Shown: piece after piece, positions 16,478 to 25,754 of the stretch | Layout: each line of letters opens with the position of its first letter | Numbering within the stretch: the stretch's first letter is position 1 | NCBI RefSeq assembly: GCF_001399675.1 | Contig: NZ_LJCO01000091.1 | Location: forward strand, 1-64,000 | Origin: Paenalicyclobacillus ferrooxydans | Lineage (GTDB): Bacteria > Bacillota > Bacilli > Alicyclobacillales > Alicyclobacillaceae | Length of the DNA: 64,000 nucleotides | Reading direction: 5' to 3' | Translations under genes and position numbers: made by a program | Notes under the pieces: model-generated | Database searches by the model: none | Told to the model about the DNA's origin: nothing | The model's input: the letters and a program-made list of their open reading frames with translations, nothing else

Positions 16478-16577
16478 CCTTTGACTCCACAACCCTGTTT
16501 TTCATGAGTATGTCCATGTTGCACCACTGTATCCGAGTCAAGGAGAACAGGGGGAGGACAGGGCGTGGAGCCAAAGA

Positions 16578-17330
16578 TCAGACTACAGATTTGATAAATA
16601 ATACAGATCCGAGAACCGCTATCAGCACAAATACATAACGCTGAAATTTCGCCGTTGGAATCTTTCGATGAAGTGCGGTACCAATGAGGATGCCTGCAAA
16701 CATTGCTGGCAGAGAAAAGAGGTAAAGTGTGAATAGGTTTGCATTCCACATTCCATTGATGCCCTGACCCGTCACAATGAGTGCACCCGATATGAAAAAG
16801 TAGGCTTGCATGGTACTGCGAAATGCTTGAGGGTTCCATCCTCGTAAGGACCCATACACCGCTACCGGGACACCATTGAGGTTATAGGCACTGCCAAACA
16901 CACCAGAGGCAAGACCAAACAACAAGCCCCACAGTGTATGCTGCAGTTTGTCTCCTTGGTCAGTAGAGATGAACAAATGCCGAGTCAAGGAGTATATTCC
17001 ATACGCCATCAATGCGAGGCTGAGCAAGCCAGTCATGATTTGGGTTGGAACCCTGCTCACCAGAAGAAGCCCAACTGGGATTCCGACAAGAGCAGCACAA
17101 ACGAGCGGGATCAGGGCTCTCTGATTGATATGCCGCCACCCCGTTGATACAGCAAGCAAGGCTACGGTGAGCCCGACAAGTCCCATCAATGCAATCGCAG
17201 TATGTAAATGGACAGGAAGCAATGTCAAAAGTGGCATACTTACCACGGCTTCCCCAAACCCAAAGGTGGTTCGTGTAAGAGCCCCGAGGAAGACCACGAA
17301 AACTACCCCAAGAATCAGTAGTGTCGTCAT
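16578..17330 (-). CDS. TauE/SafE family permease (sulfite/organosulfonate exporter-like)
   Basis: 250 residues, about eight helices in two repeats, with the N-terminal FGFGEAVVSMPLL signature of TauE/SafE (formerly DUF81). The family exports or imports small organic and sulfur anions; the substrate is unknown here. ATG 17330 follows GGGAG. It is divergent from the first germination operon. The 294-base gap between them holds no gene and no clear sigma-G promoter. Confidence 0.88.
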   Translation of the reverse strand: MTTLLILGVVFVVFLGALTRTTFGFGEAVVSMPLLTLLPVHLHTAIALMGLVGLTVALLAVSTGWRHINQRALIPLVCAALVGIPVGLLLVSRVPTQIMTGLLSLALMAYGIYSLTRHLFISTDQGDKLQHTLWGLLFGLASGVFGSAYNLNGVPVAVYGSLRGWNPQAFRSTMQAYFFISGALIVTGQGINGMWNANLFTLYLFSLPAMFAGILIGTALHRKIPTAKFQRYVFVLIAVLGSVLFIKSVV

Positions 17331-17624
17331 AGATACTCCCGTCTAGTTTGGTTATATTTCAAATTCTATCGTATCCTTGCGTTGTCCGAAACCGGCATTG
17401 TTCTCCGAAACCAGGATTAATGAAATGCTCATGCTTTAACCATGGCGAGATGCCCAGGCGCATATCGCTCTCTTGGGATGGACTTGTCTTCTTTTATAGT
17501 TACCGTCCTTCTTATCGACTTATTTCACGTGCCAGTAAGCCAAATGAAACGAATTCAAACTCGTACATGATTTTCCTTCCGTGCGCTCAAATTAAGGAAG
17601 AGAGCGTTTAGGGAGGGATACGGA

Positions 17625-19226
17625 TTGTCTGTGTTTCGTCGGCGAAAAGCGAAAGACCGTTATGCACTGGAGACAATCCGTCACGGACTAAGCAGCGACA
17701 GATTTTATAACAAAGCCCCGCTGTCCAAAAGACTTGGGGTGAATATTGATTCATTTCGAACGGTGTTCCACAAGGCATCAGATATCGTGTTTTATCAGTT
17801 CACGCTGTACGACAATCGAGATGCCTGTCTCATCTATTGTGAGGGTATGGCAGACTCCCAACACATCGACGCGTACATTTTGCAGCCGCTCACAAGGGCG
17901 AAAATCACCAAGATTCAGGATTCAGAACGGAACCTGCCGACGAAAGAATTACAGAAAGTCTACCTTGCCATCTCCGAAAGCATGGAGGTGAAGACTATCC
18001 CGGAAGGCATTGACGCCATCATGCGCGGGTATGTGCTGCTTCTTGTCAACGGGGACTCAACTGCGATTGGATCCAGTATCGTAAAACGCAAAGAACGGGG
18101 AATTGAAGAACCGAATACAGAAGCCGTCATCCGTGGACCGAGAGAAGGCTTCAATGAGAACATTGGGACATCCATTTCACTCGTGCGCAGGCGGCTGCCA
18201 ACACCCGATTTGATTGTTGAATCGCAAGAGATTGGACTTTACACCAAAACGAGTGTGGCAATTTTGTATATCGAGGGTATTGCAGACCCTGAGGTTATAG
18301 AAGAATTGCACAAACGGTTGGAGCGTCTCGAAATGGATTCCGTCATTGATTCAGGATACCTCGAAGAGCTAATCGAAGACAATCCATTTTCTCCATTCCC
18401 GCAAATTCAAAACACCGAAAGACCTGACGTCGTAGCTGCGAGCTTACTCGAAGGGAAATTTGCCATCTTAACGGATGGCTCCCCATTTGCACTCCTGGCA
18501 CCGATTAATCTGTGGATGTCGTTACAGGCAGCGGAAGACTATTACGAGCGGTACCTGATTGTAAGTTCGTTGCGGTTGCTTCGTTATCTCTTCTTAAATT
18601 TTGCTCTATTGCTTCCTGCCTTGTATGTGGCCATTACGACGTTTCATCAAGAGATGTTGCCAACCAAGTTACTCCTGTCGGTAGCTGCAGCAAGAGAAGT
18701 CACACCTCTGCCTGCTGTTGCAGAGGCACTCATCATGGAAATCACATTTGAGGCGCTGCGTGAAGCAGGGGTTCGCTTGCCCAAGACGGTTGGCTCGGCC
18801 ATCAGTATCGTTGGGGCGTTAGTGATTGGACAAGCAGCGGTGGCAGCGGGCATTGCCTCTGCCCCCATGGTGATTATTGTATCCATTACGGGGATAGCAT
18901 CATTTTGCATTCCGCGTTTTAACTTTGCCATTTCCATCCGCATGTTGCGCTTTCCATTAATCATTCTTGCAGGAACCATTGGTTTGTTCGGCGTTGTGGT
19001 GGGGGTGCTTGCCATTGCCATTCATTTATGCAGTCTTCGCTCGTTTGGTAAGCCGTACCTGTCACCGGTAACGCCATTTAACGGCTCAGGATTTTTAGAT
19101 ACCTTTGTCCGCTCTCCCCGATGGGCAATGGGCAAACGTCCTATGGAATACAGCAAAGCAAACCGCCGCCGACTTGGGGACGGAATGACACCAAAGCGAA
19201 GACTTCCGAAGCAAAACCAGACCTAA
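17625..19226 (+). CDS. Spore germination receptor subunit A (GerAA family)
   Basis: 533 residues. The N-terminal hydrophilic half (to ~300) holds the family blocks FYQFTLYD, AVIRGPREGFNENIGTSISLVRRR and LYIEGIADPEVIEELHKRL. The membrane half has about five helices with FHQEMLPTKLLLSVAAAREVTPLP and SIVGALVIGQAAVAAGI. GerA-type A subunits sit in the inner spore membrane with B and C subunits and respond to nutrient germinants. The start is TTG 17625, 8 bases after GGGAGGGA. It is the first gene of an A-C-X-B operon. Confidence 0.95.
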   Translation: MSVFRRRKAKDRYALETIRHGLSSDRFYNKAPLSKRLGVNIDSFRTVFHKASDIVFYQFTLYDNRDACLIYCEGMADSQHIDAYILQPLTRAKITKIQDSERNLPTKELQKVYLAISESMEVKTIPEGIDAIMRGYVLLLVNGDSTAIGSSIVKRKERGIEEPNTEAVIRGPREGFNENIGTSISLVRRRLPTPDLIVESQEIGLYTKTSVAILYIEGIADPEVIEELHKRLERLEMDSVIDSGYLEELIEDNPFSPFPQIQNTERPDVVAASLLEGKFAILTDGSPFALLAPINLWMSLQAAEDYYERYLIVSSLRLLRYLFLNFALLLPALYVAITTFHQEMLPTKLLLSVAAAREVTPLPAVAEALIMEITFEALREAGVRLPKTVGSAISIVGALVIGQAAVAAGIASAPMVIIVSITGIASFCIPRFNFAISIRMLRFPLIILAGTIGLFGVVVGVLAIAIHLCSLRSFGKPYLSPVTPFNGSGFLDTFVRSPRWAMGKRPMEYSKANRRRLGDGMTPKRRLPKQNQT

Positions 19227-19241
19227 AAGGGGTCATCCGTT

Positions 19242-20408
19242 ATGCGTATTCAGTGGGGGCGAATTGTTTTTCTCATCGTGATTTGTTTGTTCATGACGGG
19301 TTGCTGGGATGCTGCTGAGATTGACGAACTCGCCATCGTCACAGCTTCAGGGTTGGATCTTGCGAAGACGCAAAATGACCCATCAGGTATGACGGCTTAT
19401 CTTCAAATCGCAATCCCGAGCGCGCTCGGCACAACGAGCGGTGGAACGCCAAGCAGCACCACCGGAACGACAGGCACGTTTTCGGTTTCACAAGGTACTG
19501 GAAATGACGTCGTCGAGGCACTCCAAGCCGCGATGTCCAAGGTTTCTCGAAAAATCATATTGAGTCACCGTAGAGTGATGGTTCTCGGAGAAGACTTCGC
19601 AAAAAACGGGGTTGGCAACATCATTGATGAAATTGTCAGAAACCCTGGTTCTCGCATGCGAACAATTCTGCTGATTACGTATCATAACCCGGCCTCAACT
19701 ATCATGAAGCTGCCATACCCACTTGAAAGAATACCGCAGGAAGCTGTGGTTGGGTTTGTCAGGGAATCGAGCAAAATGGAGTTCACTGTGAAAGATTTTG
19801 TTGAAGAAAGTGAACATGGAGACCCATTTACCTTCGGCATTGAACCCATGGGCTTCCCGGAGCCTTCGGAAGATAACGGATTCGTGCTTCAACATATCGC
19901 TGTTTTTCAAAACGAAAAGCTGACGGGGTGGTTGGACGGGGACGACGTAGACGGTTTCTTGTGGCTGCGCGGCATCATTACAAGTCGATATTCTTCTAAC
20001 CAAGTTCCCGGGCACCCGGGATTCGTTGATACTCGCATGTTGACCTCAAGAACAATTCGAAAGGTAACGTGGGCAGGCGGTAAACCACAAGTCACGATTC
20101 GCGCAGAAGCCAACGAAAATATCGTTGAAAATGATACGGACCTGAACTTGCGGAAAGGCAGCGATATTCAATTGGTGGAAGCGGCAGCTTCCAAACAGAT
20201 TGAAGACAACATGAAATCAGCACTGACCAAGCTACAGCAGGAGTATCAAGCGGATCCCATCGGGTTAATGGATGAGATTTATCGAAGCAATCCCCGTTGG
20301 TGGCATTCCATTCAAAACCACTGGAGAGAGGAATACACCAAGGTACCGGTTCAGGTCCAAGTTGAGGTTCATATCCGGAGGTCGGGACTTATTACACCCA
20401 ATGTTTGA
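19242..20408 (+). CDS. Spore germination lipoprotein subunit C (Ger(x)C family)
   Basis: 388 residues with a lipoprotein signal (IVFLIVICLFMTGC, lipidated cysteine at ~25) and the GerC core: RKIILSHRRVMVLGEDFAKNG, and NPGSRMRTILLIT. This subunit anchors to the outer face of the inner spore membrane as part of the receptor. The start ATG 19242 follows AAAGGGG. It begins 15 bases after the A subunit. A Ser/Thr/Gly-rich insert (residues ~60-85) is longer than usual. Confidence 0.93.
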   Translation: MRIQWGRIVFLIVICLFMTGCWDAAEIDELAIVTASGLDLAKTQNDPSGMTAYLQIAIPSALGTTSGGTPSSTTGTTGTFSVSQGTGNDVVEALQAAMSKVSRKIILSHRRVMVLGEDFAKNGVGNIIDEIVRNPGSRMRTILLITYHNPASTIMKLPYPLERIPQEAVVGFVRESSKMEFTVKDFVEESEHGDPFTFGIEPMGFPEPSEDNGFVLQHIAVFQNEKLTGWLDGDDVDGFLWLRGIITSRYSSNQVPGHPGFVDTRMLTSRTIRKVTWAGGKPQVTIRAEANENIVENDTDLNLRKGSDIQLVEAAASKQIEDNMKSALTKLQQEYQADPIGLMDEIYRSNPRWWHSIQNHWREEYTKVPVQVQVEVHIRRSGLITPNV

Positions 20409-20419
20409 GGAGTGATGGC

Positions 20420-20644
20420 ATGGTTGTGCTTACGGGCCTATGTATTGTCGTTCTGATGGCTCTGTTTGATTTGAGCGCATTGCGGACGGCACGAAGTCCA
20501 AAGGTATGGACGGTTTACATCGGCATCACAGGTATTGGGTTAGTACTCTTGGGTCTGTATGGTACCGCATTTAACGCGCCGCCAAGTCCTCTTATCTTGC
20601 TGAGGTCATGGTTAACTCCACTGACAGGATGGTTGTCCACATGA
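20420..20644 (+). CDS. Small membrane protein inside the germination operon
   Basis: 74 residues with two hydrophobic segments (MVVLTGLCIVVLMALFDL and VYIGITGIGLVLLGLYG). It sits between the C and B subunits and overlaps the B start by ATGA. Its position suggests a small accessory subunit, like the short D-type proteins (two transmembrane segments) found with some GerA receptors; sequence similarity to them cannot be judged by eye. The start ATG 20420 follows GAGGAG. Confidence 0.75.
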   Translation: MVVLTGLCIVVLMALFDLSALRTARSPKVWTVYIGITGIGLVLLGLYGTAFNAPPSPLILLRSWLTPLTGWLST

Positions 20645-21744
20645 ATCGGGTACGAGTTTCGAACGTCCAAATTATCACGGCCATCTTTGGAACGACTGCC
20701 GCATACGGGCATTTTGTCTATACTGGACTCGTTTTTCGTGCCGTTGGTCGGGATGCTTGGTTTTGTTTGCTTTTGGGTGTGGTTATCGGTACGGGTATCT
20801 TGTATATGCAGACCAAGCTCGCTCAGTTTTTTGGACGGGCATCACTCATCCAATACACCATGTCCCTGTTTGGAAGGTGGGCTGGGTCGATTGTTTCCTG
20901 GATCTACATCCTTTTTTTCTGTTTTGTCGCAGGTCTGACGATCCAAGAACTATCTCTTTTCATGGGTGTCATCTATCCTGAAACGCCAGCACGATTTTTT
21001 TTGATTTTTGAATTTCTCCTGATTGCCTGGGTTGTGCGAGGAGGTGGGGAAGTAGTCACGCGAGTGATTCAGCTGATACTTCCGATCCTGGTCATCGTCG
21101 GACTCGCTGCTGCACTGTTCAGTATGAGAGACAAGGATCCATCAGAATTGTTACCCCTGTTTGACCATTCGTTTATGAACTTCGTACACGGAACGCTGAT
21201 ATACGTAGTCATGGTGTGTGACCTGATTGTATTTGGCATGTACTACTCAGATGTCGTTGACATCGACAAGCTCGTCAAAAAGGGGTGGATCATCAGCGTT
21301 ATCGCGGTTCTGATGTTTATTGGTCCGACAACAGGACCCATCATGGTGTTTGGGCAAAAGCTGGCAGCTGCGCTCCCCTACCCGACATTTGCAGAGATTA
21401 AGTACATTCATATCTCCGGTGTTTTTGAGCGCATGGATATTGCTGCCGTGTTGCTGTGGACGATGGGTGCATATGTCAGGGCGTCCGTGTATGTACTTGG
21501 TGCGACCCGTGCGGTTGCTCATCTCTTCAACGAGCAGAGGGAGACCCTGTATACGTTGCCTGTGACGGTCTTTGTCGCGGGCTTAAGTTTGAGCGTACTG
21601 CCGAACTCGCGTGAGGACATCCATCAGTTCCTATACAGTCAATATCTGTTGATTGCGCTTTTTGTCGGACTTGTCTTACCGCTAATTACGGTTCTCCTCG
21701 TGCTGATTCGCGGTAAGGGAGTAATGGCGGCGGGAGGAGGATGA
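20641..21744 (+). CDS. Spore germination permease subunit B (GerAB family)
   Basis: 367 residues, about ten helices, of the GerAB branch of the APC superfamily, the subunit known to carry the germinant binding site. It shows the typical opening VQIITAIFG...TGLVFRAVGRDAW and the RVIQLILPILVIVGL segment. I choose ATG 20641, which overlaps the previous stop as ATGA; upstream in-frame codons lack spacing. It ends the operon and converges with the PiT permease gene, 6 bases away. Confidence 0.93.
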   Translation: MNRVRVSNVQIITAIFGTTAAYGHFVYTGLVFRAVGRDAWFCLLLGVVIGTGILYMQTKLAQFFGRASLIQYTMSLFGRWAGSIVSWIYILFFCFVAGLTIQELSLFMGVIYPETPARFFLIFEFLLIAWVVRGGGEVVTRVIQLILPILVIVGLAAALFSMRDKDPSELLPLFDHSFMNFVHGTLIYVVMVCDLIVFGMYYSDVVDIDKLVKKGWIISVIAVLMFIGPTTGPIMVFGQKLAAALPYPTFAEIKYIHISGVFERMDIAAVLLWTMGAYVRASVYVLGATRAVAHLFNEQRETLYTLPVTVFVAGLSLSVLPNSREDIHQFLYSQYLLIALFVGLVLPLITVLLVLIRGKGVMAAGGG

Positions 21745-21750
21745 GCATGG

Positions 21751-22740
21751 TTAAAGCGTAAACCAAATTCCCGCAAGTTTGGCGAGCAAGAAGGCAATGA
21801 CAATACCGGAAATGGGAGCGATAATCCATCCCTTTACGATGTTCGATATGGCTTTCCATTCGATTGTCCCTGTGCCTCGAGCCAGTCCTGCCCCCATCAT
21901 TGCGCCAACCAGTGCTTGGTTCATGGACGTAAAGAAGCCAAATGCGACTGCCAACAGTACGACGACCGCTTGAACCAGTTGAGCGGCACTGGCCATTGAG
22001 AGATCCACATGAACGATATCGAATGCAACTTTCTTCAATAGTGGTTTGCCCCATGTCAATACCCCGATCAGCAGACCGACTCCACCGATGAGCCCAGCAG
22101 TCCACACGCTAAATAAGTGAGTCATAATGAATACACCGGTAGCGTTGGATACGTCATTCGCACCCATCGTGAAGGAAGCAGCGGCACCGACGACGACGAG
22201 GATTACGCTTAATGTCCGAAGTACCCCGGATTGTTGTACCTTCGGATTAAATCCCACAATGCGGTCAAGTCCATGGGTAAATACGTAGCCTAATACCAAA
22301 GCTGCTGGAGGGGCAATGACCCAGATGATTGCAAGTTTTAAAATGGTCAACCAATGAACCGCAATGCCTGAACCGAGCGCCATTCCAACTACGCAAAAGA
22401 CGAGAATTTGAATGGTCGAGGTGGGGATCTTTCGAGCCGTATATACGGTTGTGAGGAGAAACGCTGAAATGATGATAACGAGTGCTGCTGCAACCGTAAC
22501 TTTGCTCGCGTCAACAATTTGAAGCCCAACGGTGGATTCCACACGGTGACTGGCGAACACCGCACCGAATAGTGCCAATACGGCCATTAACACAAGCGCT
22601 GGCACCAGCTTGATGGAACCTGAACCATATGGCATACCCATGCAAGCACCGGTGTAATGTGCGCCGATACTCCAAGCAAATGCCAACACAACGAGGACCA
22701 GAACTAGGGCTTCACTTGACAACTGATTTCCCCCATTCAC
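21751..22740 (-). CDS. PiT-family anion permease, CysP (sulfate)-like
   Basis: 329 residues, about ten helices. The PiT signature in the C-terminal half is present (MGANDVSNATGV). The N-terminal one is not GANDxxNA but IGAHYTGACMGMPYGSGSIK, which resembles the Bacillus sulfate permease CysP (GASGAAASMGVAYGSGAIKK). This favours sulfate, or another oxyanion, over phosphate. No sulfate assimilation genes are adjacent, so phosphate transport remains possible. No clear S-box precedes the gene. Confidence 0.85.
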   Translation of the reverse strand: MNGGNQLSSEALVLVLVVLAFAWSIGAHYTGACMGMPYGSGSIKLVPALVLMAVLALFGAVFASHRVESTVGLQIVDASKVTVAAALVIIISAFLLTTVYTARKIPTSTIQILVFCVVGMALGSGIAVHWLTILKLAIIWVIAPPAALVLGYVFTHGLDRIVGFNPKVQQSGVLRTLSVILVVVGAAASFTMGANDVSNATGVFIMTHLFSVWTAGLIGGVGLLIGVLTWGKPLLKKVAFDIVHVDLSMASAAQLVQAVVVLLAVAFGFFTSMNQALVGAMMGAGLARGTGTIEWKAISNIVKGWIIAPISGIVIAFLLAKLAGIWFTL

Positions 22741-22847
22741 TTCGCAACCGTGGATTGAATACAGGATATATCGTCACCGTACACAATTTTTGATACGAGA
22801 TATAGGGTACCAGTATACAGGTGTTAATACCAGAAAAGTGTCGTGAA

Positions 22848-23891
22848 TTAGATGGGGAGTACCATCTGTTCGTATCGTCCGCGGTCATCCTGACGTTGCC
22901 CCCGGTTTAAGACTGAATCCGCTATGTAGGGGTTGGCGGGGCGTGATACAGTTGACGTTTGTTCCACAGTGGTTCCCGACATTTCAGTCGTTTGGCATAC
23001 CTGGCTGTAGGAATTCAATCCGGCTTCCTGCATCAGCAGTTTGACGGTGTCCATTAACGGCTGAACATAGGACTTTGGTGGATAGGCCGTTTTGTATAGC
23101 CTGGCGTACTGCGGTAACAAGTCTGGGTAATGTTCCTTCAACACGTTCAAAAACCACATCTTGACCTCAGGAGTAAGGCGAAGCACGGAAGGCATTACGA
23201 AGTTTGCCTTGTGTTCCCTGGCGCCGTGAATCACTTCAGCGAGTGCGAGTGCGGAGTCGGTCAAGAGCGGGATAATGGGTGCGACAAAGACACCTGCATT
23301 TAAACCTTCTTCAGCTAGGGCATGGACTGTTTCAAGCCGTTTGGCAGGGGCTGGTGTGGCGGGTTCGAGATTGCGCCAAACCATTTTATCCAATGTATGA
23401 ATGCTGATATTGACAGAGTGAAGATTCATCTTCAGAAGGATATCGAGATCGTTCAAAATCAGCGGTGAACGGGTGGTGATGGATGTTTGAATGCCAAACG
23501 CAGCAAGGACCTCCAAGCAACCACGCGTAATCTGCTGCCGGGCTTCGATGGGTTGATACGGATCTGTTGCGGTTCCAATCGCCAGAAGTCCAATCTCCTG
23601 TTGGAGTTGTTGATAATCCCCGTGCAATTTGTGGAGCTTGTGTGATAACTGCGCTTCCAGAAGTGCAGGAGCATCTTCCTTTACAAATACGTGCTGGCGA
23701 AAGGTGTCATCGGCAGCCATACCCATGTACGCATGGGTCGTTCGGGCGTAGCAGAAGCTGCATCCGTGCGAGCACCCCCGATATGGATTCAACGACCACT
23801 GAAATGGCATCGTGGGTGCGGACACTTTGTTCATCACCTGTTTGGAGCGGATGGTCTCAAACGTAGGCGGTTGCATGGACTTAACGGGCAT
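22848..23891 (-). CDS. Radical SAM protein, Rv2578c/PA0069 type
   Basis: 347 residues with the CxxxCxxC cluster motif in NPYRGCSHGCSFCYAR, then GTATDPYQPIEA and TTRSPLILNDLDIL of this SplB-related group. It binds a 4Fe-4S cluster and S-adenosylmethionine; the reaction is unknown, and members are sometimes annotated as DNA-repair-like photolyases. The start ATG 23891 follows GAAGG. The C-terminal 60 residues (Ser/Thr-rich) extend beyond the radical SAM core. Confidence 0.9.
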   Translation of the reverse strand: MPVKSMQPPTFETIRSKQVMNKVSAPTMPFQWSLNPYRGCSHGCSFCYARTTHAYMGMAADDTFRQHVFVKEDAPALLEAQLSHKLHKLHGDYQQLQQEIGLLAIGTATDPYQPIEARQQITRGCLEVLAAFGIQTSITTRSPLILNDLDILLKMNLHSVNISIHTLDKMVWRNLEPATPAPAKRLETVHALAEEGLNAGVFVAPIIPLLTDSALALAEVIHGAREHKANFVMPSVLRLTPEVKMWFLNVLKEHYPDLLPQYARLYKTAYPPKSYVQPLMDTVKLLMQEAGLNSYSQVCQTTEMSGTTVEQTSTVSRPANPYIADSVLNRGQRQDDRGRYEQMVLPI

Positions 23892-24063
23892 CGTTTATAC
23901 CTTCTTCATCGTTCAATTGTTTTCGGTCAGCTTGTTTCTGGTGATATCCAGACCATCAAATGCGAACGTGTGTTCGTATTTTGTGCTAGCACGAATGAAG
24001 CGCTATCACAAGGGCCCCTTACGTTCATCCCCTCCTAATCGTCTATAACCTCTGAATCCGTGA

Positions 24064-24101
24064 TATAATTCCAACTATCAAATTTATGGAAGCGCTTTAC
24101 T
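24064..24101 (+). promoter_or_regulatory. Possible amidase promoter -10 with cre-like site
   Basis: TATAAT at 24064-24069 is followed by ATGGAAGCGCTTTACT (24086-24101). The latter differs from the Bacillus catabolite-responsive element at two of the fixed positions. A cre downstream of the -10 box would act as a CcpA roadblock. No good -35 box is visible. Confidence 0.4.
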
Positions 24102-24129
24102 AGATGACGAATGGAGAGCGTGATTCTAA

Positions 24130-25629
24130 GTGGGGTCATTGTTTCGCGATTACGATGCAACGGGTCTCGGTGAACTGGTCCGAAAGAGGGAGTTAAAACC
24201 CCGGGAACTGGTGGAATTGTCCGTTTCCGAAATCGAGCGGCTGAATCCAGTCCTTGGTGCGGTCACGCACAAGATGTATGAGCAAGCACTGGAGCAAGCG
24301 GATCATCATTCTCTCGAAGGGCCGTTTGCCGGGGTACCGATGCTGCTCAAGGATATGTATCAAGACGTCAAGGGAGAACCCATGACATACGGGTCGGGAG
24401 CCTACCGGGGCCACAGGGCGGAACAGGACTCGATTTACGCGGCCGAGCTGCGCAAAGCCGGCATGGTGTTCGTCGGCTATACGAATGTCCCTGAATTCGC
24501 TTTGATGGCTGTCACTGAGCCCAAGCAGTACGGACCAGCAAGAAACCCGTGGAACACCAATGTAACGCCCGGGGGGTCAAGCGGCGGGTCGGCAGCGGCT
24601 GTAGCTTCCGGCATGGTGCCTGTCGCTGGTGCGAGCGATGGCGGTGGATCGATTCGCATTCCTGCGTCGTATTGCGGATTGTTTGGACTGAAGCCGACTC
24701 GAGGTCGAACTCCCGTTGGCCCGCAAGCAGGCCGTCATTGGCAGGGGGCATCCGTGAGTCACGTATTGTCGAGAACGGTTCGTGACAGCGCTGCCATCCT
24801 CGATTGCCTCGCCTCCGCCCGTGATACGACTCGAGCGTTTCTTTCACCGTCTTTTGCAGGACAGTACAGCGATGTGGTGGGACGTGGGCTAAACAAGCGA
24901 TTGCGTATCGCTTACAGTATTCAGTCGCCGCTCGATACGGAAGTGGACGAAGACTGTCGTCAAGCTGTCCTTCAAACAGCGCGGGTGCTGGAGTCCATGG
25001 GTCATGACGTTGTGGAACAGACGGCACCCGTAGACGGAAGGCAGATTGCGAAGAGTTATATCACGATGTATTTCGGAGAAATTGGCGCTGAGCTGCAAGG
25101 TTTGGAACGGATCCTCGGGCGGAAGGCCAATCGGCACGATGTCGAGCCGACGACATGGCTGCTCGGCACGCTCGGAAAAGCGACTTCTGCGGCTGATTTT
25201 GTGATGAGCCTGAACGAGTGGGACAAAGCGGCGATGCAAATGGAAACCTTCCATGAGACCTATGACTTGTACATCACACCAACCACCGCCATGCGGCAGG
25301 CAAAGATTGGCGAGTTGGAACTGAAATTTGCCGAGAAAGCGCTGGTATCGATGGTGGATAAGTTCGGTATCGCGAAGATCCTGCAAAAGACAGGGGTGGT
25401 TGACACCCTGGTGGAAACCAGCTTGAGACGTACTCCGTTTACGCAACTCGCTAATCTGACGGGACAGCCAGCCATGTCTGTACCGATGTACCAGACGGCA
25501 GATGGTCTTCCACTCGGCGTGCACGTGATTGCAGCCCGCGGGAGAGAAGACCTGTTGTATCAATTGGCCGCTGAACTGGAGCAAAGGCCGGAGTGGACAG
25601 ACCTGACCAAGGTCCCGACGGCAAACTAA
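24130..25629 (+). CDS. Amidase signature family hydrolase
   Basis: 499 residues. The Ser-cisSer-Lys triad is visible: Lys in [10 protein letters not shown], the first serine in [14 protein letters not shown] and the nucleophile in [20 protein letters not shown]. The family hydrolyses amides; the length and N-terminus resemble 6-aminohexanoate-cyclic-dimer hydrolases, but the substrate is open. The start GTG 24130 has GGAGAG 9-10 bases upstream. It leads a same-strand run with an FAD dehydrogenase and an MFS pump, hinting at import or breakdown of an organic amide. Confidence 0.9.
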   Translation: MGSLFRDYDATGLGELVRKRELKPRELVELSVSEIERLNPVLGAVTHKMYEQALEQADHHSLEGPFAGVPMLLKDMYQDVKGEPMTYGSGAYRGHRAEQDSIYAAELRKAGMVFVGYTNVPEFALMAVTEPKQYGPARNPWNTNVTPGGSSGGSAAAVASGMVPVAGASDGGGSIRIPASYCGLFGLKPTRGRTPVGPQAGRHWQGASVSHVLSRTVRDSAAILDCLASARDTTRAFLSPSFAGQYSDVVGRGLNKRLRIAYSIQSPLDTEVDEDCRQAVLQTARVLESMGHDVVEQTAPVDGRQIAKSYITMYFGEIGAELQGLERILGRKANRHDVEPTTWLLGTLGKATSAADFVMSLNEWDKAAMQMETFHETYDLYITPTTAMRQAKIGELELKFAEKALVSMVDKFGIAKILQKTGVVDTLVETSLRRTPFTQLANLTGQPAMSVPMYQTADGLPLGVHVIAARGREDLLYQLAAELEQRPEWTDLTKVPTAN

Positions 25630-25754
25630 CCAACGTGGACAGACCTGGCCAAAGTTTCGCAGTAAAGTAAACAGCAAAGTAAACGGAAAAGTAAATGAAT
25701 CAGTTCACGCGTTCAGCGTTCGCGATGACAGCATGAGGTGGGGTTCGCAACTTG

